Notes: generated by a model not told the origin, from the sequence alone. 50,000 bases of DNA from Prorocentrum cordatum (GCA_963575745.1 CAUYUJ010016156.1:120001-170000); one strand, 5' to 3'. Positions 1 through 8,829 are shown, numbered from the stretch's first letter. Translations and numbers: made by a program.

Positions 1-2
1 AT

Positions 3-548
3 GATCGCGGCATCACCTTTGAGGAGGCGAACGTGCGTACGAAGGACGAGAAGCGCGGCCCGCTCTTGTCCCAGCCGATCGTGAAGAACCTCATGCCTGA
101 GGACGTCGGGCCAGACCAGACGCGGCTGGGCAACCTTCCGATGGTCCCCGCTGAAGGTTCGACCGAGCTCGCCCAGTGGATGGACTTCGTGCACCCCTAC
201 GAGGGCCCACACCCGTACGTAGAGCAGGACCAGCCTGAGCAGAGGATGGCAAAGTTGAAGGAGCTGGAGGGGATTGCCATGTCCAACTACTACGAGAACT
301 ACCCTGACAATCTGAAGCCCGCCAACAAGAGCATTCTGCCGTTCACGATGCAGACGTTCATCACGAAGAATCCTGACAATACGCGCAGCCTGCTCAAGCG
401 GTTCACGATGGAGAAGGACAACAAGATTAAGTACAGCGATGCATTTCAGATGTGCCACGGGTCGGTGTACAAGGTGGACTACGGCAAGCACTTCAGAGAT
501 GGATCCAGAGCACTGCAATATCAACCTGAACGGTTGCCAGGCTTCCAG
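3..548 (+). CDS. N-terminal exon (partial) of a helicase-like gene
   Basis: This frame is open from the first bases of the window, so the true start lies upstream; no in-frame ATG precedes the region and a GTG at 33 is not a convincing start. The translation has ordinary composition (for example MDFVHPYEGPHPYV and LLKRFTMEKDNKIKYSDAF), unlike the repeat-derived frames elsewhere. I do not recognise a named domain in it. The frame continues to 662, but CAG|GTGAGA at 546-554 is a strong splice donor, and beyond it the translation stops resembling the rest. Splicing to 779 joins it in phase 0 to the ATPase-like exon. It is probably the N-terminal region of that protein. Whether it holds a nuclease or another domain cannot be told; I see no clear HUH motif. 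Confidence 0.5.
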
Positions 549-778
549 GTGAGATACTATGCCGTGGTGGACTCGAGCGCTCCGAAGCGGCCCACGGATG
601 TGGACTCGAAAAGCATAGGCTCGAGCGTTGCCAATGGTGTCCCTGGCCTGAGGTTTTCCTAGGATTTCCTGGGAGGCCCCCGCGGCCTCCAGAGCACTCC
701 TCACGTGGCCCAGAGGGCCCCAGGGGGTCCAAAATGGCTTGAAAAGCTGCGGGCACCTCGGGCCAGGGATACCTTTAG
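549..778 (+). other. Probable GT-AG spliceosomal intron
   Basis: The stretch starts GTGAGA and ends CCTTTAG. It joins a frame ending at codon 546-548 to a frame starting at codon 779-781, both in phase 0. The interior resembles the surrounding GC-rich minisatellite (GGGAGGCCCC, CAGAGGGCCCCAGGGGG), not coding sequence. The length of 230 bp is ordinary. Both sites are canonical, although dinoflagellates often use GC or GA donors. Confidence 0.5.
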
Positions 779-1340
779 CAACTCCCGAAAGGCTTCGAAT
801 ACATCAAGGAGCACGGGCCGAAGAGCAACATGGACAACGCGGCCCTGGAGTTCGCGGAGATTGCCTGCGATGACCCCGAGTCGCCGATCTACGGCTGGCC
901 GAAGTCCCTCGTGGAACGTTCGTGCCTCGACCACGGGAAATCCGCGGCTGCCGCCCGCAAGCAGACGTTCAAGCATCTCACGCTCTGGGACATCAGGGGG
1001 TGGTTATTGATGTGCGTGCTGGCGCCGATCTTGGGCTCCTGGCGGAGGAAGTCATTCATTTTCCTTGGCGAGTCTGGCTTCGGGAAGAGCCCGCTGGCAA
1101 AGGTTCTGGCCATGCTGTTCTCCACGTGGCACATCGAGAACGATGACATCGACGAGGAGCCTGGATTTCGCCTCTGCAACTCGTTCGAACATCTCCGGCA
1201 CGAAGTGGGCAAGCGCGATGTAACGGAGGTCTTCGACGACGGCGATCTGGAGCAGCAGGACCAGGCCAAGTTCAAGGCGCTCCACGACAACACCGAGAGG
1301 GAGGCCCGCACGGTCGAAAAAATATACTACGACCTGCTGC
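779..1340 (+). CDS. P-loop ATPase / SF3-like helicase domain exon
   Basis: The frame begins directly after the acceptor (LPKGFEYIKEHG) and includes an internal ATG at 830. A Walker A motif, GESGFGKS, lies at 1067-1090 after a hydrophobic strand (KSFIFL). About 50 residues later TEVFDDGDL (1223-1249) has the hydrophobic-plus-DD form of a Walker B motif. This spacing, and a downstream ITAKN (1359-1373, other frame) that could be motif C with its asparagine, fit superfamily 3 helicases such as Rep proteins of CRESS DNA viruses and plasmids. A generic AAA+ ATPase is the alternative. The frame breaks near 1340 within CGCAGG, consistent with loss of 2 bp in a CG run, so the present copy is probably not functional. 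Confidence 0.45.
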
Positions 1341-1849
1341 GCAGGACAGGGTGCCCGCATCACTGCGAAAAACGCCTACGACGAGAGCGCCCTGCCGACG
1401 GATGCCGAGCTCGCAGTGACATCGCCCGTTGTCACGGCCAAGCAGTTCTACGAGGCGGTGCGCCCATCTTTCAACGCGAACCTCTCCAAGAAGAACTGGA
1501 TGGCACTATTTTAAAGGAGCAATCTCATGCTGTTTGATAAGAGGGGCGTGTGCGCCAGACCTGCTGGTGTCGAGGAGGTGCCAGTTCCGTTCATTGCGTA
1601 CCAGATTGAGGGCAAGCCAGACATTCTGACCGATGAGTGCAAGGTGCACTACGGAAACTGCATCGAGAACGGCAACATTCCCGCTCCTGACGACTACGAC
1701 GAGAAGATGGCGTGGTCCATGGCGTACCTGAAGGTCTGCATGGCAGGCCAGACGCCTCCGCCGATCAAGACCACCATGACTCGCAGCATCGTGAACGCGT
1801 CGCGCGGGCCCGCTGGTCTCTACCAGAACAAGGCCACCGTCGTGGAGAG
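1341..1849 (+). pseudogene. Continuation of helicase-like protein, frameshifted with one stop
   Basis: The reading continues in the next frame (GQGARITAKNAYDESALPTD and onward) to a TAA at 1512-1514. It then stays open in the same frame through MLFDKRGVCARP and DECKVHYGNCIENG to about 1848. Composition is protein-like throughout, so the TAA looks like a point mutation inside one coding segment and not a gene end. An independent gene starting at the ATG at 1527 is possible but less likely, because there is no spacer or change of composition. The segment ends at GGAGAGC, where a 2 bp GA/AG duplication would explain the next frame change. No family was recognised for the part after 1527. Confidence 0.4.
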
Positions 1850-2305
1850 CAGGCCGACCACTCACCCTTGCTTGAGAACATGCTGGCCAGCAGCGGCTCC
1901 GCGGGGGCGCAGCCGACGGAGGCGGCCGCGGAGCAGCTCGAGCAGGAGCAGTTGGAGCAGGTCATGCGCCAGAGTGCTGAGGCGATCCCTCTCGGCCCAG
2001 GAGAGTGGCAGGGCCAGGGGGCGGGAGGCGTCGCGGTCAAGGAGGAGAAGGAAGATTATCCGAGGGTTCGCGGACGCTGGGGCAAGCGCCTTGCCCCTCA
2101 CACTGGCTCTCCAATCAACATTACCGATTCCAGCCAGAGCCCGAACAAGCTGATGAAGACTTCCAACGGCGACAGCCGCGACGAGGATCTCAACCTCGAC
2201 GAGGTCGTAGGCGCGGCGCTCGAGGACCAAGGGGAGATCGATGCAGCGCCGCCTGCGGCAACCGCCGCTGGAAAAGATGTGTCAATATGCTGGGTTCACT
2301 TATAA
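1847..2305 (+). pseudogene. C-terminal segment of the helicase-like relic
   Basis: After the GAGAG slip the coding signal moves to the frame of the ATPase exon and reads EQADHSPLLENMLASSG, then a glutamate/glutamine-rich helix (EQLEQEQLEQVMRQ), a basic stretch and an acidic tail (DSRDEDLNLDEVV). It stops at TAA 2303-2305, just before base composition drops sharply to AT-rich. The low-complexity, charged make-up fits a disordered C-terminal tail. The last few residues (after AAGK) may be past a lost splice site. It is in phase with the exon at 779 because the two 2 bp slips cancel. Confidence 0.35.
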
Positions 2306-2640
2306 ACAACTATATAAAAAAAAGTAAAGGAAGAGCTGCCGCATATGGAACAAATCGAATATGAAGTCTGGACGTGCAAAGTCGTTAATTTTATTTTTCT
2401 CTTGAATATGATGAAACAGCCAAGCTTGCGTTATCGTTCATTGAAAAAGGAAGAATTGGTTAAGCCAGAAAGGCGGCTAACCAAAAAGCAGAGGATTGAG
2501 TATATTACGATTGCATCATATATGATACTGTTGTCACGCAGTTTAAATTGTGCACTTGAGACTTTGCTGATGCATTGATAAAGCGCTGTGTAGAAAAGAG
2601 ATTGCACTTATGTGACAGATCTTATATGCAGACAGCTGAT
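2306..2640. other. AT-rich 3' flank, no gene recognised
   Basis: Composition changes abruptly from GC-rich to AT-rich at about 2290. A short open frame at 2345-2578 (77 codons, plus strand) has no recognisable motif. The stretch could be the 3' flank of the relic gene or the edge of an inserted element. Confidence 0.3.
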
Positions 2641-3150
2641 GCTATTCCGCCAACCCTCAGATTCTTAGAATTTGCGATATATAGCATTTCCTAATAGAAA
2701 TGGCAAGCAAGAAAAAATGTCAAACATATATTGTTAGTCGACCTTCTGTTTTTAATGAAATTATGTGGTTTTCTGTTTCAAACGTTAGAATTATGGTAAA
2801 AACGCGTTTCGTTATCGGTTCCCTAAGTGCGAATTATGTAGCACGTCCTAATGAAAATGGCAAACAAGAAGATCGTTAAACAACTATTGTGTTTATCTTG
2901 ATATTCTTTTTTAATGGAAATGTGTTTCTTTTTCTGTTTCAAACGTTAGAAGTTTGAAGAGGATGCGTTTCCTTATGACTTATATAGTATTTCCGAATGG
3001 AAATGATAAGCCGAGAAATATGTGGAAACAAATACTTGTTGCGTTTTGTTCTTCTGTTTTTATTGAAAATAATTGGTTTTCTGTTTGGGACCGCAGAATA
3101 GTGGTAAAAACACAATACTTATCAATTGTTGTTTAATGCGTTCTGCGATT
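2640..3150 (+). repeat. AT-rich diverged tandem repeat, ~145-160 bp unit, three copies
   Basis: Two anchors recur in the same order. CCTAAT(A/G)(G/A)AAATGGCAA occurs near 2690 and 2848, with a relative TCCGAATGGAAATGATAA near 2992. TTCTGTTTCAAACGTTAGAA occurs at 2771 and 2932, with a relative at 3079. Spacings are about 158 then 144, and 161 then 147, so the third unit is shorter. Copies are diverged by substitutions and small indels. Confidence 0.6.
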
Positions 3151-3344
3151 TTCTTTAAAATGCTTGCTTGGGTGTGTTTGTTTTACGTTGTTGCTTTTTT
3201 CTGCCGTGCGCTTTGCAACAAATAGCAAAACACAGTGTGTTTTGATAGGTTTCTATACACAGTGATAGTTTCGCCTCGGTGAAACGTTCAGTTTTGATAA
3301 TGTGCGGGCTGCGAAAACCAGCCCGCACAGCGTTCCCCTCTCAA

Positions 3345-3600
3345 TAAAAGGATTCCCCATCTTCTCACAATTTTTTAAAGGTTTAGTCCTCCCGCCCAAT
3401 TCCCATATTTTCAAATTTTTCTGGGGAGTCCTCCTTGATTGAAGGGGCCCTGGGACACACTAATAAACATACACACAAGTAAAAGCATTCCCCATATTTT
3501 CCAATGTTTTCTATGGTTTAGTCCTCCCGCCCAATTCCCATATTTTCTTGGGAGTCGACGATGAATTGTGTCTGTGTGTTTTTTTCCTCCTGATAGATGG
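3345..3600 (+). repeat. Dispersed repeat R, copy 1 plus a partial copy
   Basis: The unit runs from GAAGGGGCCCTGGGACACAC through TTCCCCATATTTTCC and GTTTAGTCCTCCCGCCCA to GAATTGTGTCTGTGTGTTT. The same order of landmarks is found at 6292-6456 and 43975-44127. A truncated copy (3345-3432) precedes the full one. No terminal inverted repeat is obvious, so a SINE-like or other non-TIR repeat is possible. Confidence 0.6.
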
Positions 3601-3639
3601 GGTCCGAGTAGATGGGGTCGGAGGATTGCGTCGCATCAC

Positions 3640-3775
3640 CGCTGCATCGGCGATGCATCGGCGATGTATCGGCGATGCATCGGCGATGCACTGGCGACGT
3701 CGGCGATGCATCGGCGACGTCTGTGTGGAGAAACACGGGCTCCACATCGAGCCGCATCATCGATGCATAGGCGAT
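3640..3775. repeat. ATCGGCGATGC minisatellite (11-12 bp unit)
   Basis: About eight imperfect units of ATCGGCGATGC, each containing the palindrome GCATCGATGC-like core, with ATCGGCGACGT variants. The array ends in CGATGCATAGGCGATGCGGCG. Confidence 0.75.
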
Positions 3776-3968
3776 GCGGCGCGATCTTGGAGGCCTAGAG
3801 AAAAGCAATCGTTGTTCGTCCTCGTGGCCATCTCGGGGGCCCTGTGGGAGCCTTGTGGAACATGCCCGGGGCCTTCTCGGGCCGTCTGCGGGCCCTCTTG
3901 CGTTGCAGAGGGGCGCCCCAGGGGCCTTATAACATGTACTTTTTCGCTGTCGGAGGCGCCTGTCTGGA

Positions 3969-4028
3969 GGCGGCTGGAAAGTGTATACCCTTGCGGTGGC
4001 ACGTCAAGGTGTAAACTTTCCAGCCGCC
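3969..4028. repeat. Foldback hairpin, ~24 bp arms
   Basis: GGCGGCTGGAAAGT at 3969-3982 pairs with ACTTTCCAGCCGCC at 4015-4028. Pairing continues inward (GTATACCCTTG against CAAGGTGTAAA) around an ~11 nt loop. Weaker complementarity extends outward (GTCGGAGG...CCCTGTGAC). Confidence 0.6.
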
Positions 4029-4475
4029 CTGGGGCAGCGCCCCCTGTGACGGAACAGTTTATGTTGTACCGTTCTTCGCCCGCTGGGCGTAGAGATGCGC
4101 GCCGAAGGCCACGTCCTCTGGGAGGAGAAAAGCGTCGAGAGAAGGTCCCGTGCAGGTGGTTTTCGCAATGCGACGGCACGAGCGCCTGCGGCCCCGAGGC
4201 AGGACAGGCTCTTCAGAGGGTCGTGAAACGCCTCACGGCTGGACAAACAAGCCACCATCGTGGAAGCTCCCCGCCCTCGGGCGCCAGGGGGGCATCGACA
4301 CCGGGAGAAGAAGCACGACTTTGGAGGCTTTTTGCTTTCCAAGCCTTCTGCGGCCCGGAACGCAAGGGTCGAGGTGGTGCGAGTGAGCCGCGTCTGGGCG
4401 CGGCGGCGAAGGAGGCCCCCGGAATCCATGACGTCGGCGACGACGGGACTCCAGACGACGTCGGCGACCACGGGA
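4029..4475. other. GC-rich stretch, nothing recognised
   Basis: No protein motif, tandem period or inverted repeat stands out. Open frames here run into the trinucleotide tract that follows and have biased composition. Confidence 0.3.
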
Positions 4476-4480
4476 CCCCT

Positions 4481-4511
<31 letters not shown>

Positions 4512-4531
4512 ACGACAACGTCGACGACAAA

Positions 4532-4567
<36 letters not shown>

Positions 4568-4680
4568 GCGGCGGCGGCAGCGGCGGCGATGCGGCGGCGG
4601 CGGCGGCGGCGGCGCGGCGGCGGCCGCAGAAGCGAGGGCGGCGGCGGTGGTGCCGGCGGTGGCGGCGACGAGGCGCCTTA
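4476..4680. repeat. GAC then GGC trinucleotide tracts
   Basis: An imperfect (GAC)n tract to about 4563 is followed by (GGC)n. Frames crossing it on both strands give poly-Asp, poly-Thr, poly-Val or poly-Ala and are not taken as genes. Confidence 0.85.
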
Positions 4681-4734
4681 AGGCGCCCGTGCTGTCGAAG
4701 CGTTCCTGGAGTGCGGCCCCGGCGGGGTCGGCGC

Positions 4735-4956
4735 CCCCGACAAGCGCGGAGCATGCTGCAAGCTCGCGATCCCGAAAGGGACCCGCTCGGACGTCCATTC
4801 CCTGTGTTTTTTTCTGTTTCGTGAGTGGTTTTTTCGCCAAATGATCAAGGATGCTCCTCGATGGCCCTCGCCGAAGGAAAAATGCACACGTCCGAGCGAT
4901 GCCAAGGCACGGCGTCCCCGACAAGCGCGGAGCATGCTGCAAGCTCGCGATCCCGA
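4735..4956. mobile_element. MITE family B, copy 1, between 41 bp direct repeats
   Basis: The element itself spans about 4783-4906, with ends GCTCGGACGTCC and ACGTCCGAGCGATGCCA in inverted orientation. It is bracketed by two identical 41 bp copies (4735-4775 and 4916-4956) starting CCCCGACAAGCGCGGAGC. This direct repeat is far too long for a normal target duplication. The left end lacks the outer CTTGCC seen in copies at 23022 and 35689. Confidence 0.7.
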
Positions 4957-5280
4957 CTAGGGATGGCGCGGGACTGCCGAGGAGACGAGGAGCTCTGTGG
5001 GGCCCTCTTGGGGCTGCCTCGGGGGGCACTCGTGGCGCTCTGGGGTCAGGCTGGGCCTCTCCTGGGCTGCCGTGGAGACTTCCGGGGCCGTCTGGAAGCC
5101 CTCTTCGACGCGTCTCGGTCCGTCGGGGACGTCCCGAACATGCTCGTAGTGCCTTTTGGGCCAGCTCTGGGCCCGAAGCCGCATGCATTCGAGAACCCTG
5201 TTGCTCGAGAACCGCGGCGAAATCTATCATTTGCGCGTTCTGGGAACCTCCTGAGCCGTGTTCGGGGCCCTCTTGTCAAA
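4957..5280. other. GC-rich minisatellite-like stretch
   Basis: Loose TCTTGGGGC-type units occur (for example GGGGCCCTCTTGGGGCTGCC), a degenerate form of the arms described further right. No gene seen. Confidence 0.35.
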
Positions 5281-5282
5281 TA

Positions 5283-5317
<35 letters not shown>

Positions 5318-5400
5318 GATATACAGAACGAGAGAGAGAGAGAGGGCAGAGAGGGAGAAAGAGAGAGAGAGAGAAGGAAAGAGAGACAAAGAGAGTAATA
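5281..5400. repeat. CT, TA and GA dinucleotide tracts
   Basis: (CT)n at about 5282-5301, (TA)n to 5320 and purine (GA)n to about 5397. The CT and GA parts are complementary and could pair. Confidence 0.85.
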
Positions 5401-6020
5401 ACAACACCCAAAAAGCCAAGACAACTTTTTGGGGCCAAGTTGGGGTTCCGTGCGTGTCTCACATGGGCGCCCTCTTGAAAGTCGCAGAACTATGGAACAC
5501 GCCTGCGGCGAATCACCGACGCCCCCTGCTTTTGAAATCGCCCACGTGGCCGACCGTCGCGGCAAGAGCTCTGCCGAGCTATCGGATCATGTTTTCCCCC
5601 AGCAGTTGTGAAAACCCTTTGGGGGGGGGGACTTGGGGGAGGATGGGGCATGGGACATGTGACATGGACTAGGGCGGACCGAGGTCCGCTTGCCGTCGCG
5701 GCGGCGCGCGCGGGAGGGAGTGGCGACGAGGAGCCCGAGGGTCCCACCAGACAGGTGCTCCCCAGCCAACTGCCCTCCCGGGAGGGGAAGGCCGTGGCCA
5801 AGGTCCCCACCACCCCCGCGGGGACAGAGACCAACGAGCAACCGAACGCCAGGGCCGTGTTGGGGCCTCTTGGGCTGTCTTCTGGCGATCTCGGGTGCCT
5901 CTTGAGCAATCGTGGCGAGAAGGCCACAAGCCTTCAGGAACCTAGGGACAACCAACGTTTGCCTCTCTTGGGAGGCCCCTTGGAAGCCTCTGGGTGTGTT
6001 TTGGGGGCATCGTGCCTGTC
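5401..6020. other. No gene recognised
   Basis: GC-rich sequence with short open frames on both strands, none with recognisable motifs. A G-run (GGGGGGGGG, 5621-5630) precedes GGGATGGGGCATGGGACATG. Nothing further supported. Confidence 0.3.
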
Positions 6021-6178
6021 TTAGGTCGGGCCTGTCCCCCTACAGGCGGACCTTGGGCGAAAAATTAGAAATACTCGGAACATGCAACTAGATAGCTAAG
6101 AAATGCTCAACAAATCGTCCCCAGACTTTTTTTGCTATTTTTGAATGTTCCTTCTGTAGAAGGACAGGCCCGACTTAA
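6021..6178. mobile_element. MITE family A, copy 1
   Basis: Left end TTAGGTCGGGCCTGTCCCCC and right end GGACAGGCCCGACTTAA are inverted repeats of each other, continuing inward (CTACAGGCGG against CCTTCTGTAG). The ~160 bp interior is AT-richer than the flanks and contains ATCGTCCCCAGACT, which is shared by other copies. No open frame; a non-autonomous DNA transposon. Confidence 0.85.
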
Positions 6179-6291
6179 GGGCAATCTTGAGCCGCCTCGT
6201 GGCCATCTCGAGCGTCGCGAAGCTGTCTTGGGGCCGTCGGATGCCGTCTGAGGTCCCTCTCGTGGCCGTCGCGGAGCGTCCCGGAGGCTCT

Positions 6292-6456
6292 GAATGAAGG
6301 GGCCCAGAGACACGCACACACATAAATACACACAGATCCCAGGATCCCCCATGTGTTCCCACATCTTCTAAGTTTTTGTCTTCCCCCCACTTCCCATATT
6401 TGCCCATCTTGTCGAGGGAATCAACACGATCAATTGTGTCTGTGTGTCGACCCCAA
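6292..6456 (+). repeat. Dispersed repeat R, copy 2
   Basis: Same landmarks as 3437-3600 in the same order: GAAGGGGCCCAGAGACACGC, CCCCCATGTGTTCCCACAT, TTTTTGTCTTCCCCCCACTT and CAATTGTGTCTGTGTG. Confidence 0.6.
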
Positions 6457-6864
6457 AACTTATTTCTCTGTCGATTCATTCAACACGTGCTTCTCGTAGA
6501 CCTGACGGAACAATCAAGTTCGGGGTGCAGTGAGGGCGCGGCCGCAAGAAACCCTCGCAAGAAACACAGCCCTGAAAACCCGCGCGCGAGGTGCGCCTGA
6601 GGGGAATCGGGGAGCGCCCTGAACGCAGCAGCTTCTTCAACGGCTGCGGGAAGTCACCGCGCAGCGGGCGGAGCGAAGAAGCCCGGGATACCCTGACGAA
6701 CAGCGCATGGTCTCTTGATGCGCGCCCCCACCGTAAGCCAATTCTGTGGTCGATCCCCTGGGTCGACTTGTGGCCCTCGCGGAGCGTCCCCGGAGGCTCC
6801 GAGGAGCGCACGGGGAGGCCCGGGCGAGCCAAGCGAGACAAAGGCTCATGTTGCTCCCACCGTG
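6457..6864. other. No gene recognised
   Basis: Short overlapping open frames on both strands with no recognisable motif. Confidence 0.3.
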
Positions 6865-7048
6865 CCCAGAGATCCAGAGCATTGAACCAATCAAGACGGA
6901 AATTCTTCTCCGTCTTCGGCCTCTAAGGGGCCCTCGCCGGGCCCCGGGACCGTCAGAAAACGACCCAGGATGAAAAACCAGTCCTGGGGAATGGGTCGAG
7001 ACCTCGGGGGACCGCGCATTGAAAAAATCACGACATCGGATCTCTGGG
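6865..7048 (+). mobile_element. MITE family D, copy 1
   Basis: Ends CCCAGAGATCC and GGATCTCTGGG are inverted. Inner ends pair too (CATTGAACCAATCAAGACGG with CATTGAAAAAATCACGAC, partly direct, partly inverted). The interior GGCCTCTAAGGGGCCCTCGC and GGACCGTCAGAAAACGACC recurs at 36055-36240 (same orientation) and 48691-48874 (opposite orientation). Confidence 0.75.
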
Positions 7049-7249
7049 TACTTAAGGGCCACGTCCCAGAAATCCGCGGGCCCCCTTGCGGGGCCACCAG
7101 ACTGTAGGCCGGGAATGTGCTGCTCCCTGTACCAGTTGCAGCTTCCAGTTTCCGCTGCTACAGTTCTGCTTCTTGCTGCTTACTGTTCCTTGTTGATGAA
7201 CGCGCGAGGGGGGGGGAGCCCAAACCAGCAGAACTACCACGCCCTGGGA

Positions 7250-7840
7250 GGGTTCTCAAAATTTCTGAGGGGGGTAGAAATTGACACCCCTCACGCAAAT
7301 CTGCAGGGCCAGGGTCCAAAAACACAAGGGATCTGCCATGTTTTAAATTCGGTATCACCCCTCACGCAGATCGGCGGGGTCAGGGTCCAAAAAAACACAA
7401 GGGGATATGCCAGATGTTTGAAATTCGGTGGCACCCCTCACGCAAATCGGCGGGGTCAGGGTCCAAAACCATAAAAGATGTGTTACCTTTCTGGAATTCG
7501 GTGGCGCCCCTCGCGCAAATCGGCGGGGTCAGGGTTCAAAAACACAAGAGATTTGCAACATTTCTGAAATTCGGTGACACCCCTCACGCAGATCGGCGGG
7601 GTCAGGGTCCAAAAACATGAAAGATTTGCAACACTCCTGAAATTTGGTGGCACCCCTCACGCAGATCGGCGGGGTCAGGGTCCAAAAACATAAAAGATGC
7701 GTCACATTTCTGGAATTCGGTGGCGCCCCTCACGCAAATCGGCGGGGTCAGGGTGCAAAAACACATAAGATTTGCAACATTCCTGAAATTCGGTGGCACC
7801 CCTCACGCAGATCGGCGGGGTCAGGGTCGAAAAATAAACA
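7250..7840 (+). repeat. Tandem array, 73 bp unit, about eight copies
   Basis: The anchor CCCCTCACGCA(A/G)ATC starts at 7287, 7358, 7434, 7507, 7580, 7653, 7726 and 7799: spacings 71, 76, then 73 five times. Each unit reads GCGGGGTCAGGGTCCAAAA, a variable A-rich part and TGAAATTCGGTGGCA. Units at 7507 and 7726 share a distinct variant (TCTGGAATTCGGTGGCGCC), as do 7580 and 7799, suggesting a three-unit (219 bp) higher-order repeat. There are no unique spacers, so it is not a CRISPR. Confidence 0.9.
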
Positions 7841-7944
7841 GGTCCCGACACTGCTTCACGGCGGCGCCCAGACCTTCTGATTTAGCTGTTGCATCTCCCA
7901 TTATCCGAGACAGGGGGCCGGCGGCATGGGGCGAAGGCCTTACG

Positions 7945-8097
7945 GATAATTTCGAGCGTCCAGAAAAATGTCGAAACAGTGTCGAGCGAGTGTCGCCTCC
8001 AGGGCTTGACACGCGAAAACCATCCGAATTTCGGTCTTTCCCTGGTGCTCGAAATTCTCTCTCGTGAGCAAGGCTAAAGTAGGCTGGGGCATCATAA
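7945..8097 (+). repeat. Dispersed repeat S, copy 1
   Basis: Landmarks ATAATTTCGAGC, TGTCGAAACAGTGT, CCAGGGCTTGACACGCGAAA, CCTGGTGCTCGAAATTCT and GGCTAAAGTAGGCTGG occur in the same order near 16480-16655. Subsets occur at 10900-11095 and 19125-19220. Confidence 0.65.
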
Positions 8098-8140
8098 ACA
8101 GAGGCCCCTTTCGCGCGCACAGCTGCCTGCAGTGTGGGAG

Positions 8141-8249
8141 AGGTGACGTTGGGCTCCAGCCACACCTCCCGCATCTCGCGGAGCAGCGCCAGGGCTCGCT
8201 GCCACTGCTCGCCCTTCTCGCACGCGCTGATGCCAGCGCTGTAAGCGAC
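8141..8249 (-). pseudogene. PPR-type repeat fragment interrupted by a MITE
   Basis: On the minus strand this reads YSAGISACEKGEQWQRALAL followed by LREMREVWLEPNV, one pentatricopeptide-type unit (35-residue helix-turn-helix repeats, in known proteins used for organelle RNA binding). Upstream on the coding strand the usual flank is split by an inserted element (8250-8426). No extended PPR array follows, so this is a relic or an isolated exon. Confidence 0.6.
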
Positions 8250-8426
8250 TACAGTCAGCCCGGATAGTAAGGATGCGCGATAAGGGTGCAAGGGCCTTGG
8301 AGGCCCAGTTCGAAGCTTTTCGAGCAAGGCGCGGCCAACGAAAGTGGCCAAGGCTTGACCGAGGAGGCAAGGATGCAAGGGTACCCTTGGGAACGCAGCC
8401 CATCCTTACTATGCGGGTTGACTGTA
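8250..8426. mobile_element. MITE family I, copy 1, in a PPR flank
   Basis: Ends TACAGTCAGCCCGGATAGTA and the inverted TACTATGCGGGTTGACTGTA have 5'-CAGTC termini flanked by TA on both sides, as in Tc1/mariner-type elements. The flanks GCGAC-TA and TA-GGGCCGACTCGTGGACTC rejoin to the GACTAGGGC...GTGGACTCCG flank present intact near 11980, 26045 and 45475. The insertion point is therefore defined by empty sites. The interior resembles 35290-35507. Confidence 0.85.
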
Positions 8427-8589
8427 GGGCCGACTCGTGGACTCCGCCCGTGTCAACCAGCGATTGATTGTCCCTGTCTCTTTCCTTCGGCTGCCTGCTG
8501 CTTGTGCTGCTCACGGAGAGTTTGCCTGCTTCTGTGTGCGTTGCTGCTTCCTTGCTTGTCCCCCATATCCTAAGATGGGGGTCTTGTTA

Positions 8590-8815
8590 TTACTTGGACG
8601 CCTCCTACTCCTCCTCCTCCTCATCCTCCTCCTCATACCTAGACTTACTCATACAAGCACACTTACTCGTATTCAAACCTGACCATATCAACTTACTCAT
8701 ACTCAGACCTACTCATACCCAGACCTATCCATACTCAGACTTACTCATGCTGAAACTCACTCATACCCAGACTTACTCATACCCGGACCTTCCCATTGTC
8801 TGACTTACTCAACAC
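8590..8815 (+). repeat. CTC tract and ACTTACTCATACCCAG minisatellite
   Basis: A short CCT/CTC tract is followed by about ten degenerate 16 bp units of the form GACTTACTCATACCCA from 8642 to 8812. Confidence 0.8.
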
Positions 8816-8829
8816 ACAGCAGATTGTGA

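Noticed and set aside
493-1363. Minus-strand and alternative-frame open frames overlapping the helicase relic
   Set aside because: Shadow frames without motifs; the plus-strand frame holds the P-loop and the splice-consistent structure.
5281-5320. CT/TA tract as a promoter
   Set aside because: Simple-sequence tract with no adjacent gene; dinoflagellate promoters generally lack a canonical TATA box.
7250-7840. CRISPR array
   Set aside because: Units are contiguous, the variable part is itself repeated between units, and no cas genes or leader exist; the genome is eukaryotic.
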